A stretch of DNA of 64,000 nt from contig CAJUFA010000004.1 of the NCBI GenBank assembly GCA_910585725.1, positions 62,001 through 126,000 on the forward strand. Reading direction: 5' to 3'. Shown here in pieces: positions 1-8,035 of this stretch (within the stretch, counting starts at the first letter, position 1; each line of letters begins with the position of its first letter). The notes beneath the pieces were generated by a model that made no database searches, was not told where the DNA came from, and was given only the letters and a program-made list of their open reading frames with translations. The DNA comes from an uncultured Dorea sp. GTDB taxonomy: Bacteria; Bacillota; Clostridia; Lachnospirales; Lachnospiraceae. Both the position numbers and the translations under genes were made by a program.

Positions 1-28
1 AATTCGAAAATCCATTTATTCCACCGCC

Positions 29-868
29 TTATATCTGCTCGGTCCCGCAGCCACATGCAATCCCTAAAGGTGTCACAAACATCGGATCTACTGGTTTGTA
101 GGTTGGCACCCCTGTGCTTTTTTCAATTATTTCTTCGATTCCTGTCAGACAGCAAGTACCTCCTACCAATGAGATATTGTCTATTTGGTACCCTTCTATA
201 TGTTTATTGATGATCATAGAAACTTTTTCAACTACTGGTTTCAATACGGGCAATATTTCTTTATGGTTTGACGGATCGCGCTTAAACAGCTCGGCATCTT
301 CAAAACTCTTTCTATATGCTCCTGCCAATACCAGTGAAAAATGTGTTCCTCCTGTCGGTTCATCCGCCACATATACCACTTTACCGTCTTTAAATATAGA
401 AATTCCCGTAGTACCGCCTCCAATATCTACTATAGCTCCGTTTTGAATGTGGAGAACTTCATTCGCCGCAGTGGGTTCATCCTTCAATGAAGTAACAATA
501 TACCCCGCCGCTTCCACCACATTTCTTACGGCTCCTCCGTCCAGCGAATCCGTTCCCGGCGGAATTGCAGCGGCAGCATAGAGTAATCTCTCTATCCCCA
601 GTTCCTTCTCTAGTTTCTCTTTCATTCTCTGAACAATTTTAACTGCTCCGATATAGTCTACAACCATTCCGTCACGCACTACATCCGCATACTCGTAAAT
701 ACCCGCAACAGGTTCACGATTCTCATCCAACACAACCGTTACTACGCATGCCGTACCCAGATCAACGCCTACATAATAGACAGAGCTTTTCTGACATATC
801 GGCTGCTTCATTACTCTTTTTAATTTATCCACTAATTTATCACAAAACAGATAATCTACTTTGCCCAT
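29..868 (-). CDS. eutJ: EutJ-like Hsp70/actin-fold chaperone of a microcompartment operon
   Basis: EutJ proteins are actin/Hsp70-fold ATPases found in ethanolamine-type microcompartment operons and are thought to act as chaperones or reactivators of cargo enzymes. The sequence shows the phosphate-1 loop (GVDLGT near residue 35), the phosphate-2 loop (VDIGGGTTG) and a later adenosine-type VGGTC motif, and it follows enterobacterial EutJ along its length (about 279 aa here, 278 aa there). I chose the ATG at 868 because AGGA lies six bases upstream; a longer frame opens at 898 but would lie deeper inside the preceding gene. The gene overlaps the 3' end of the EutT-like gene by 13 bp, so translation is probably coupled. 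The downstream operon, including any signature enzyme, lies off the left edge, so the substrate of the compartment is unknown. Confidence 0.88.
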   Translation of the reverse strand: MGKVDYLFCDKLVDKLKRVMKQPICQKSSVYYVGVDLGTACVVTVVLDENREPVAGIYEYADVVRDGMVVDYIGAVKIVQRMKEKLEKELGIERLLYAAAAIPPGTDSLDGGAVRNVVEAAGYIVTSLKDEPTAANEVLHIQNGAIVDIGGGTTGISIFKDGKVVYVADEPTGGTHFSLVLAGAYRKSFEDAELFKRDPSNHKEILPVLKPVVEKVSMIINKHIEGYQIDNISLVGGTCCLTGIEEIIEKSTGVPTYKPVDPMFVTPLGIACGCGTEQI

Positions 869-1509
869 CTGCATTCCTGCACCCCCGCTGCCGTACACAT
901 TAACTGCGACAATTTATTAATAATCCGGTTGAACGATTCTATCACGGTAATCCGACGTTTCTCATCCTCAAAATCAGCAAACAAATTTGTACAGTCAATT
1001 CTGGCCAACCTCATTTTTGCTCTCAAAAAATTCATCTGAGCAAGCAGCTTTCCATTTGATAATTGAATATGAAAGTCTTTAATTTCAAAGCAACTATCCA
1101 AGTCCTGACAACAATTTTCTTCATTTATTCCCGGACAGCAATCGAAACTGACAACTGAATCCACTTTTCCGTCAATAAGATTTAATCGAATTCCAGAAAG
1201 CTCGTTCTTTAATTGCATAATCTGTTCAGATATTTTAAGATTCTGATCCATAATCTGACTGATTACAACAAGAAATTCTGCTTCAAGAATTTCAATATAG
1301 TTTACTAACTTCGCAAGCTCCGGAGTATCTTTCCCATCCTTGTCCAGGACATCGGCCAGTCCTTCTTCCCCATCCCAAATACGGATTCTTTGATCAATAA
1401 GAAACTGCCGTGCACTCGGTGTCAAACGGACGTTTTCTTCCAGCCGGTAATTCGTAAAAGGCCGTTTATTAAATTGAGTGCGAAGATCATATTCTGTTAT
1501 GAATTTCAT
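856..1509 (-). CDS. EutT-like corrinoid adenosyltransferase family protein
   Basis: The N-terminus (KFITEYDLRTQFNKRPF, then RLTPSARQFL) matches the start of EutT, the ethanolamine-utilisation cobalamin adenosyltransferase, and the C-terminal helix (FNRIINKLSQLM) matches its end. EutT uses a His/Cys-rich metal motif; here residues about 121-140 hold several cysteines (FDCCPGINEENCCQD), compatible with a metal site but not an exact copy of the enterobacterial HX11CCX2C pattern. The protein is 217 aa, somewhat shorter than enterobacterial EutT. The start has GGAG seven bases upstream, and the gene begins just after the BMC gene ends. If active it would make adenosylcobalamin for a B12-dependent lyase inside the compartment. 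Some glycyl-radical compartments also carry EutT-like proteins, so a B12 enzyme downstream is not guaranteed. Confidence 0.7.
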   Translation of the reverse strand: MKFITEYDLRTQFNKRPFTNYRLEENVRLTPSARQFLIDQRIRIWDGEEGLADVLDKDGKDTPELAKLVNYIEILEAEFLVVISQIMDQNLKISEQIMQLKNELSGIRLNLIDGKVDSVVSFDCCPGINEENCCQDLDSCFEIKDFHIQLSNGKLLAQMNFLRAKMRLARIDCTNLFADFEDEKRRITVIESFNRIINKLSQLMCTAAGVQECRWAK

Positions 1510-1511
1510 TA

Positions 1512-1823
1512 CTATTCTCCGCTGGGAAGGATTTTGTCTATACTATAGCGATCGATAATCTTATATATCTCAGGATGCGGACTTGCAATTACTACCGAAC
1601 TATGCAGATTGCCTTCCATATCATTCACTCTCTTTACACCGGCGTCTACTGCACTCTGACAAGCCGCTATATCCCCTGCGACTAATACCGAGATATACCC
1701 GGAAGCAACGTTTTCATATCCAATCAATTCTACTCCGGCAGCCTTTATCATTGCGTCCGCCGCCTCTACTGCATATACCAGACCAAATGTCTCTACCATG
1801 CCCAAAGCATTATATTTAGCCAT
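1512..1823 (-). CDS. BMC-domain hexameric shell protein (PduA/EutM type)
   Basis: A single BMC domain of about 90 residues (ALGMVETFGLVYAVEAADAM, then GDIAACQSAVDAG) places this in the PduA/EutM/CcmK family, whose hexamers tile the facets of bacterial microcompartments. A short C-terminal extension (SIDKILPSGE) follows. The gene is second in the operon, 23 bp after another BMC gene and directly followed by the EutT-like gene, so shell and cofactor functions are co-expressed. The family assignment is firm; the pore specificity cannot be read from sequence alone. Confidence 0.95.
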   Translation of the reverse strand: MAKYNALGMVETFGLVYAVEAADAMIKAAGVELIGYENVASGYISVLVAGDIAACQSAVDAGVKRVNDMEGNLHSSVVIASPHPEIYKIIDRYSIDKILPSGE

Positions 1824-1846
1824 AATTCTTTACCTCCCAATTCATT

Positions 1847-2146
1847 CTAACAATTGTCTATATCATGACAAGATACAATATTACCGATAATTGGCACCGG
1901 TCTTGGTATCACACTCGCAGCCGTCACTTTACCGATTTTCTCGGCAGCCTGTTTCCCCGCATCAACAGATGCCCTGCATGCCGCCACATCTCCTTTTACC
2001 ATAATCGTTACTAAAGTTGAGCCCACATTTTCATATGAAACCAGCTCTACATTAGCAGCTTTCAGCATTTTGTCACAAGCTTCCAACGCTGGAACCATGC
2101 CTAGAGTTTCCAGCATCCCTAAAGCTTCCTCTCCATAATACCTCAT
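1847..2146 (-). CDS. BMC-domain hexameric shell protein, first gene of operon
   Basis: This 99-aa protein is also a single-BMC shell subunit (EALGMLETLGMVPALEACD, then GDVAACRASVDAGKQAAEKIG). It is diverged from the neighbouring BMC protein, especially in the segment that normally lines the pore, so the two probably form different tiles. AAAGGAG stands seven bases before the ATG. It is the first gene of the leftward operon, with a recognisable promoter upstream (2189-2216). The tail ends in CHDIDNC, an unusual pair of cysteines near the terminus. Confidence 0.95.
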   Translation of the reverse strand: MRYYGEEALGMLETLGMVPALEACDKMLKAANVELVSYENVGSTLVTIMVKGDVAACRASVDAGKQAAEKIGKVTAASVIPRPVPIIGNIVSCHDIDNC

Positions 2147-2188
2147 AATTTCTCCTTTCTTTACATTGATTAACCTTTTTTTACACCT

Positions 2189-2216
2189 TTTATAGTGTAC
2201 TCTGCCTCCCTGACAA
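2189..2216 (-). promoter_or_regulatory. Predicted sigma-A promoter of the BMC operon
   Basis: On the minus strand TTGTCA (2211-2216) is followed after 16 bases by TATAAA (2189-2194), leaving a leader of roughly 35-40 nt before the first BMC gene. This is a pattern match only; no start site is known. Confidence 0.55.
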
Positions 2217-2330
2217 AATGCAAATCGATTTTTTCTATTTATTATTGTGTTTATAATTTTTTTCTATTATGTCGATACCAGATAAAACAGCCGCCCGAAT
2301 CAATTAGCAAAATATAGTTCAACATAAAGA

Positions 2331-2409
2331 ATTGTAAATTGCACGAATTTTATATTGAATTTTGCAAGATACCGTGTCATAATGGTTATAGTCAGAAAAT
2401 TGTAAATTG
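2331..2409 (+). promoter_or_regulatory. Promoter of the BMC regulator flanked by direct repeats
   Basis: TTGAAT (2355-2360) and CATAAT (2378-2383), 17 bases apart, form a plausible promoter for the regulator gene. The 11-mer ATTGTAAATTG occurs at 2331-2341, just upstream of the -35, and again at 2399-2409, just downstream of the expected start site, 68 bases apart. Such a pair around a promoter is a reasonable candidate operator, possibly for the regulator itself and shared with the divergent BMC operon. Confidence 0.5.
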
Positions 2410-2436
2410 TATTTATTTTTGAAATGGGGAATTATT

Positions 2437-3138
2437 ATGAAAAAAGAAATCCTTCAACAGTGCATTACTATTGTAGAGTTTCTTGGAAATGCTCTTGGCC
2501 AGGATTACGAAGTCGTATTGCATGACCTCGGCTCTGATCCTCCGGCTATCGCCGCAATTACAAACAGCCATATCAGCGGCCGATCAGTCGGCAGCCCTTT
2601 AACGGAAGCCGCACTCCAGATGCTTTCTGCTCAAGCATATAAGATGAATGATTTCGTTTGTAACTATAAGGGTATTACAGAAGATGGACACATCTTGCGC
2701 TCCTCTACAATGTTTATTAAAGATTCCAAAGGAGAACTGATCGGACTTCTATGTATTAACTTTGACGACAGCCGTTTTCAGGAACTACAGGGTTCTATTC
2801 TTTCTACCATACATCCAGGCGCTTTCCTGGAAACGGATACAGATGACAGCAAAGTATCGCCGCCTATCCCTAAGGATACATCTGCTGTTCCTCATACAGC
2901 AATGACAGAAAACTACCCTGTAGACATCTCGTCACTGATGCAAAAGATCTTCGACGATGCAACCGTATCTCTTCCTACATCCATTGACAGACTCAACCAA
3001 TACGAACGCAAAGACATCATTGAAAAACTGAATGAACAGGGTCTTTTCCAATTAAAAGGAGCCATCTCTTTTGTCGCCAAGAAATTCTCCTGCTCAACGG
3101 CAACTATTTACCGTTACCTAAGCGAGATTGGAGATTAA
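2437..3138 (+). CDS. YheO/DauR-type PAS-HTH transcriptional regulator
   Basis: The N-terminal half is a YheO-like PAS sensor domain (LGQDYEVVLHDL, then GLLCINFDDS), and the C-terminus is the winged helix of the DauR family (ERKDIIEKLNEQG, then KKFSCSTATIYRYL). A poorly conserved linker of about 50 residues joins them. I chose the ATG at 2437 because GGGGA sits six bases before it; an upstream TTG at 2407 has no ribosome site. The gene is divergent from the BMC operon, which makes it the likely local regulator sensing the substrate or a product. Its promoter is flanked by ATTGTAAATTG direct repeats. Confidence 0.85.
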   Translation: MKKEILQQCITIVEFLGNALGQDYEVVLHDLGSDPPAIAAITNSHISGRSVGSPLTEAALQMLSAQAYKMNDFVCNYKGITEDGHILRSSTMFIKDSKGELIGLLCINFDDSRFQELQGSILSTIHPGAFLETDTDDSKVSPPIPKDTSAVPHTAMTENYPVDISSLMQKIFDDATVSLPTSIDRLNQYERKDIIEKLNEQGLFQLKGAISFVAKKFSCSTATIYRYLSEIGD

Positions 3139-3164
3139 CTATCCAGAGTTTTTTACACATATAA

Positions 3165-3202
3165 TCAAAAAACAGGACTGACGCATACTTTGCGCCAGCC
3201 CT
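3165..3202 (-). terminator. Intrinsic terminator of the hybrid kinase gene
   Basis: On the minus strand a stem (AGGGCTGGCGC pairing with GCGTCAGTCCT, nine of eleven pairs) with a 7-nt loop is followed by GTTTTTTG. It lies 40 bases beyond the kinase stop codon. Confidence 0.75.
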
Positions 3203-3242
3203 TCTATAGGATATCTTCTCTACAACAGTATTCAGATTCCTC

Positions 3243-6200
3243 TTAAGCCTCTGCTAATATCTTATTCATGGTTTCAAATAAAACATCTATATTGATCGGT
3301 TTGGCAATATGACCGTTCATCCCGCTTTTCAGCGCCTCTTTTCTGTCTTCTTCAAAAGCATTCGCCGTCATCGCTATCATCGGTATGGAAGCCAGTCTGC
3401 GGTCTTCAAGCTCGCGGATCGCCTTTGCCGCCTCATAGCCATTCATCACCGGCATCTGCACATCCATCAATACCAACTGATAATATCCCGCTTCAGCTCT
3501 TTTCAGCATATCTACGGCTATCTGGCCATTTTCTGCAATCTCTATGGTAAAACCTGCTTCCTCTAAGATCTCTTCTGCAATCTCCTGATTCAGTTCGTTA
3601 TCTTCCGCTAACAGGATACGTCCTGCACGAAATTCAATCTGTTCCCCGGAAATCTCTGCTCCCAACTCCTCCGAATCAAGAGTTGAACGCAGGCAATCGC
3701 TCAGTTCCGATAAAAACATCGGCTTACTGCAGAATGCCGTAACCCCGGCGTCTTTTGCTTCCTCTTCAATATCCGTCCAATCATACGCGGTCAGGAGAAT
3801 CACCGCCGCGTCTTCCCCCATCTCTTTACGGATTCTTCTGGTAACTTCGACACCGTTCATATCCGGCAGCATCCAATCGATAACATATACATTATAAGCA
3901 TCCTTGCGCATGACTGCCTGACGTGTACGCAGAATTGCTTCTTTCCCTGACAAAGTCCATTCCGCACGCAGTCCTATCTGGCCCAACATATATGATACGC
4001 TGTCACAGGTATTGAAATCATCGTCCACAACCAGAGCCCTGCAATTCTTGAATTCCGGTATATCGAAGGGTTCTCTGTTTTTGGAATTCAGACGGAAGGT
4101 GAAAGAAACCTGAATTTCCGTTCCTACATTCTGTTCACTCTTCACATGGATGGTTCCATTCATCATATCAATAATATTTTTGGTAATTGCCATGCCAAGA
4201 CCAGTTCCCTGGATCCCGCTGATTGTTGAATTCCGTTCTCTCTCGAATGGTTCAAATATACGTTCTACGAATTCCTGACTCATGCCGATACCAGTATCTT
4301 TGATCGCAAACTCATAATTCGCACTGCCCGAAGGCGCCCCCTGCTTCTCTGTAATCCTGAGGCTGACTACGCCCCCTGCCCTGGTATATTTGACCGCATT
4401 GCTTAACAGATTTAAAAGCACCTGATTCAAACGCAGTTTATCGCAGAATATATTCTCATCCAGAACATCCACCGTATCGATATACAGCTCTATCTGCTTT
4501 GCATGGACGTCTGCCTGCAGAATATTGCGCAGTTCGTGGAGTATCTCAGGAAGGCTGCATTCCTTCTCGTCCAAATGCATCTTCCCGCTCTCGATACGGC
4601 TCATATCCAGAACATCGTTGATCAGACTAAGCAGATGATTTCCTGATGTCATGATCTTTTTAAGATATTCCTCCACCCGTTCTCTATCGCCGATATGGGC
4701 GATAGCCAAAGCCGTAAAGCCGACGATCGCGTTCATCGGCGTCCGGATATCATGCGACATATTGGATAGGAACACACTCTTTGCTTTACTGGCTCGATTC
4801 GCCTGCAAAAGAGCGTCTTCAAGCATCCCCTTTTTCTCCATCTCATCTCGGATCTCCGCATCCACACTCCGGAATCCCATTACGATACCTTTGTTTTCCT
4901 CCCATTGTCCCGTACGTACCACTTTCATCTGGAAATATTTGATCTCATTATTCCGGAAGACACGGTAATTTATATAATACATATCTTTTTTTGCAAGCTC
5001 GTTTTTCAGAAAATCCAGGGATACCGCCTGCTTAAGGGCGTCTCTGTCCTCTTCATATACCGACTCGCATATGTAACGTCCCATGCTTTCTTCCAATGAT
5101 ATCTCATCGCGAAAGATCCTGTCGAGCTTATGCATGTCGCCGCCAATCCGAATCGGAATCCCCATCCCCGTATTTAAATCAAAGAAACAAACCAGCCTAT
5201 AATCAATACTTAACGCCCGCAGAAGCCCTTCCTGGTGCCTCTCTTTTTTCCTTTCCTCCTGCTTCTGTTCCGTTATGTTAAGAAGGAAACGCTGGTAGAA
5301 CATCTCGCCGTTTTCTTCCAGCACCTTAATATTTCCCATCACATGCAGAATCTCTCCGTTCTTATGCTGCACGCGGTACTCCACGCTGACGCTGTCCCCT
5401 GTTTTCTTAAGTTCTGTGATACATTCCCGCAGTATTGGTTTATCTTCATCCATAACTGATTCCGCAACCATGTCAAAACCATCGTCTTCTAATTCCTTCT
5501 GGGAGCGATAGCCCAGGATCTCAAGCGCCGCCCTGTTGACGCTGATAATCTGTGAACCGTCCAGAGAATGACACAAGATTCCGCAATCCATGCTGGTGAA
5601 GATCATCTCCAATATCTGATTCTTCCTCATGATCTCCTGCTCATATGATCGTTCCTGCGTTATGTCAATGGCTACGCCAATCGTTCCCATAACGCTTCCG
5701 TCCAAGTCAAACAATGGAGACTTGTAAGTCGTAAGCAGCCTCGTGCCCTCTCCGCTCTTGACCGTTTCCTCAGAGACACAGGTCTGTCTCTTCTCCATAA
5801 CCTCTCTCTCAGACTCGATACAGGCCGGATCATCATGCTCCACGTCCCATATATAAGCATGCCCTCTGCCTTCCACCTGTTTCTTCGTCTTATTGACTGT
5901 TCTGCAGAAGCTGTCGTTTACTTTCTCATGTATACCATTCTTATCTTTAAACCATACAAGACTGGGAGTACTGTTGATTGTAGACTCAAAAAACTGGTTT
6001 GTCTGCCAGTAATCTTTATTCTTCTTATAATTCTTCTGCCATCTCAAGAATCGAAACCGTGCCTCAGCGTCCGACATGGGCATAACCCAGATATCTTCAA
6101 CCTGGTGCATGTACTCTTCAAGCGACGGTATCTGCTCCTTATCTGCAAGCAGAATCATTTCAGCCTCCGGTCTCTTTCCGTCGGCGAACCTCCTCAAAGT

Positions 6201-6386
6201 CTCCACACATTCATCTCCATGCAAATGAAGCAAAATTACATCGGCTTCAGCGACCGCTTCTGCCTCCGGCTTATCTTCTTCTAAAAAATCATGTATAAAA
6301 TGCTCAAAAGGACTTATCTCCTTCGCAATCTCAAATACATTACACGCGTCGCCTGATAAACAAAAATGTATATGACAATGATACAT
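3243..6386 (-). CDS. Hybrid sensor histidine kinase with PAS domains and two receivers
   Basis: This is a 1047-aa cytoplasmic hybrid kinase with no membrane segment visible. Order: an N-terminal receiver-like domain lacking a clear phosphorylation site (residues about 1-115); PAS regions at about 130-245, 255-375 and 390-510 (the last diverged); a HisKA dimerisation domain with His near 545 (SNMSHDIRTPMNAIVGF); HATPase_c with NLLSNAVKY and GTGLGMAI; a first receiver (VVDDD, VIDWMLPD); and a second receiver with its Asp near 975 (LMDVQMPVMNGYEA). It would relay phosphate internally and probably to an HPt protein elsewhere. I moved the start to the ATG at 6386, which has GAGGAG upstream; the frame stays open to 6554 but that stretch contains the promoter. 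It is monocistronic and its input signal is unknown. Confidence 0.9.
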   Translation of the reverse strand: MYHCHIHFCLSGDACNVFEIAKEISPFEHFIHDFLEEDKPEAEAVAEADVILLHLHGDECVETLRRFADGKRPEAEMILLADKEQIPSLEEYMHQVEDIWVMPMSDAEARFRFLRWQKNYKKNKDYWQTNQFFESTINSTPSLVWFKDKNGIHEKVNDSFCRTVNKTKKQVEGRGHAYIWDVEHDDPACIESEREVMEKRQTCVSEETVKSGEGTRLLTTYKSPLFDLDGSVMGTIGVAIDITQERSYEQEIMRKNQILEMIFTSMDCGILCHSLDGSQIISVNRAALEILGYRSQKELEDDGFDMVAESVMDEDKPILRECITELKKTGDSVSVEYRVQHKNGEILHVMGNIKVLEENGEMFYQRFLLNITEQKQEERKKERHQEGLLRALSIDYRLVCFFDLNTGMGIPIRIGGDMHKLDRIFRDEISLEESMGRYICESVYEEDRDALKQAVSLDFLKNELAKKDMYYINYRVFRNNEIKYFQMKVVRTGQWEENKGIVMGFRSVDAEIRDEMEKKGMLEDALLQANRASKAKSVFLSNMSHDIRTPMNAIVGFTALAIAHIGDRERVEEYLKKIMTSGNHLLSLINDVLDMSRIESGKMHLDEKECSLPEILHELRNILQADVHAKQIELYIDTVDVLDENIFCDKLRLNQVLLNLLSNAVKYTRAGGVVSLRITEKQGAPSGSANYEFAIKDTGIGMSQEFVERIFEPFERERNSTISGIQGTGLGMAITKNIIDMMNGTIHVKSEQNVGTEIQVSFTFRLNSKNREPFDIPEFKNCRALVVDDDFNTCDSVSYMLGQIGLRAEWTLSGKEAILRTRQAVMRKDAYNVYVIDWMLPDMNGVEVTRRIRKEMGEDAAVILLTAYDWTDIEEEAKDAGVTAFCSKPMFLSELSDCLRSTLDSEELGAEISGEQIEFRAGRILLAEDNELNQEIAEEILEEAGFTIEIAENGQIAVDMLKRAEAGYYQLVLMDVQMPVMNGYEAAKAIRELEDRRLASIPMIAMTANAFEEDRKEALKSGMNGHIAKPINIDVLFETMNKILAEA

Positions 6387-6412
6387 AACTGTTCTCTCCT
6401 CATTAATTATTA

Positions 6413-6440
6413 CTGCAGTTATCTTCTCCGCCAACTGCAG
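6413..6440. repeat. Perfect inverted repeat in the kinase leader
   Basis: CTGCAGTT (6413-6420) and AACTGCAG (6433-6440) form a perfect 8-bp dyad with a 12-bp spacer. It lies between the predicted promoter and the kinase start, so it would be a leader hairpin or an operator. Confidence 0.6.
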
Positions 6441-6483
6441 AATTTTTCTTAACCAATTTCCCAAAATATCGTTAATTATAACT

Positions 6484-6512
6484 ATTCTATCAATTGTCGG
6501 ATTCTCTGTCAA
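6484..6512 (-). promoter_or_regulatory. Predicted sigma-A promoter of the hybrid kinase
   Basis: On the minus strand TTGACA (6507-6512) is followed after 17 bases by TAGAAT (6484-6489). A consensus -35 with correct spacing and a leader of about 95 nt support transcription of the kinase separately from clpX. Confidence 0.65.
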
Positions 6513-6536
6513 TATATAGATCATACCTGTCATCGC

Positions 6537-6569
6537 AAAAGGAGTCCTTGACATAAGCCAAGAACTCCT
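6537..6569 (-). terminator. Intrinsic terminator of the ligA-clpX operon
   Basis: On the minus strand AGGAGTTCTTG and CAAGGACTCCT form an 11-bp stem with one mismatch, followed by TTTTG. It lies four bases beyond the clpX stop codon and upstream of the kinase promoter. Confidence 0.7.
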
Positions 6570-6572
6570 ATA

Positions 6573-7997
6573 CTAATTACACCCAATTTCCGGCAGAGCC
6601 TGCCCTCTGAGCATAATCTGCGGACCACCCGTTCCTTCTATGTATTCCCGGGTAATGGTCACCTGTCCGATATTATCGTCTTTCGGTATCTCATACATGA
6701 TATCCAGCATAAATTCCTCGATGATTGCCCGAAGCGCTCTCGCCCCTGTATCCTTCTCCATCGCCTTTTTCGCGATTGCGTGAAGCGCGCCATCATTGAA
6801 TTCCAACTTTACTTCGTCCAGAGCAAGCAGCTTCTGGTATTGTTTTAGAATCGCATTCTTCGGTTCTTTCAGAATCTGTACCATCATCTCCTCGCTCAGT
6901 CCCCGCAGCGTAAATACGATAGGCAGACGTCCCAAAAACTCCGGAATCATACCGAAATTGCGCAGATCCTCTGTCGTCACCTTCTCAAGGATTGACTTAT
7001 CATGGTCGTACTTATCCTTAAGGTCGGCGCCGAATCCAATCGAAGACTGTTTCGTCAGCCGTTCCTTGATAATCATATCCAAATCCGGGAACGCACCGCC
7101 GCAGATAAAGAGAATATTCTTTGTATTCACCGTAGTAAGGGGAACCATGGCATTCTTACTGTTCGCCCCCACCGGAACTTCTACGTTGCCCCCTTCCAGA
7201 AGCTTCAGCATACCCTGCTGTACAGACTCTCCGCTTACATCGCGCTGATTCGTATTCTTCTTCTTAGCGATCTTATCGATCTCATCGATGAAGATGATCC
7301 CCTGCTCCGCTTTCTCCACATCGTTATCTGCCGCAGCCAGAAGCTTCGATACCACGCTCTCGATATCGTCGCCGATATACCCAGCTTCCGTAAGAGAAGT
7401 AGCGTCCGTAATGGCAAGCGGCACATCCAGAAGTCTTGCAAGCGTCTTCACCATATAAGTCTTTCCGGAACCGGTAGGCCCGATCATCAGCATATTGGAC
7501 TTCTCGATCTCAATCTCGTCCATCGTGTCCGAAGCCACCCGTTTATAATGATTATAGACCGCCACGGACATCGCTTTCTTCGCATACTCCTGCCCTACCA
7601 CATATTCATCGAGTCTTCCCTTGATCTTATGGGGCGCCGGAACATTCCGAATATCAATCAGGGGCTTTTTCTCCTCCCCTTCTTTTTTCTTCTTAATCTT
7701 CTGTCTCTTCGGAATATTCTGTTCCATATCCGCCATATTCAGAATCTGTACTCCCGGTATATTCATATTCATCAGCTGACTGTAGTCAATCTGTCCGCTC
7801 ATCATAGCGTCGAAGCTTTTCTGCATGCAGTCGCCGCAGATCGAGATCCCATTAGGAAGGTCTATCATCTTTCCCGTCGTAGTCTCCGGACGTCTGCACA
7901 CAAAGCAGATCTTCTCATACTCGTCCTCATGGTTCTTCGTCTCTTCCACTTGTCCATCACCTGTTTTCTCTATATTATTCTTATCTTTCTCAGACAT
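6573..7997 (-). CDS. clpX: ATP-dependent Clp protease unfoldase ClpX
   Basis: ClpX is the AAA+ hexamer that unfolds tagged substrates and feeds them to ClpP. Visible are the N-terminal C4 zinc-binding domain (CFVCRR, then CGDCMQKSF), Walker A (GPTGSGKT), Walker B (IIFIDEIDK), a GAR-type pore or sensor region with ERLTKQSSIGFGA, and sensor 2 (GARALRAI). I chose the ATG at 7997 because GAGGGAAG lies just upstream; a GTG and ATG at 8036-8039 would overlap the ligA stop and lack a ribosome site. That gives 474 aa, slightly longer than usual, with a charged linker around residues 80-110 (KRQKIKKKKEGEEKK). It is the last gene of a long operon and sits away from any intact clpP; the only clpP in this window is truncated. 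Confidence 0.96.
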   Translation of the reverse strand: MSEKDKNNIEKTGDGQVEETKNHEDEYEKICFVCRRPETTTGKMIDLPNGISICGDCMQKSFDAMMSGQIDYSQLMNMNIPGVQILNMADMEQNIPKRQKIKKKKEGEEKKPLIDIRNVPAPHKIKGRLDEYVVGQEYAKKAMSVAVYNHYKRVASDTMDEIEIEKSNMLMIGPTGSGKTYMVKTLARLLDVPLAITDATSLTEAGYIGDDIESVVSKLLAAADNDVEKAEQGIIFIDEIDKIAKKKNTNQRDVSGESVQQGMLKLLEGGNVEVPVGANSKNAMVPLTTVNTKNILFICGGAFPDLDMIIKERLTKQSSIGFGADLKDKYDHDKSILEKVTTEDLRNFGMIPEFLGRLPIVFTLRGLSEEMMVQILKEPKNAILKQYQKLLALDEVKLEFNDGALHAIAKKAMEKDTGARALRAIIEEFMLDIMYEIPKDDNIGQVTITREYIEGTGGPQIMLRGQALPEIGCN

Positions 7998-8035
7998 TCT
8001 CTTCCCTCTTCTCTTCGTATGCCGTCTGTTTCGCA

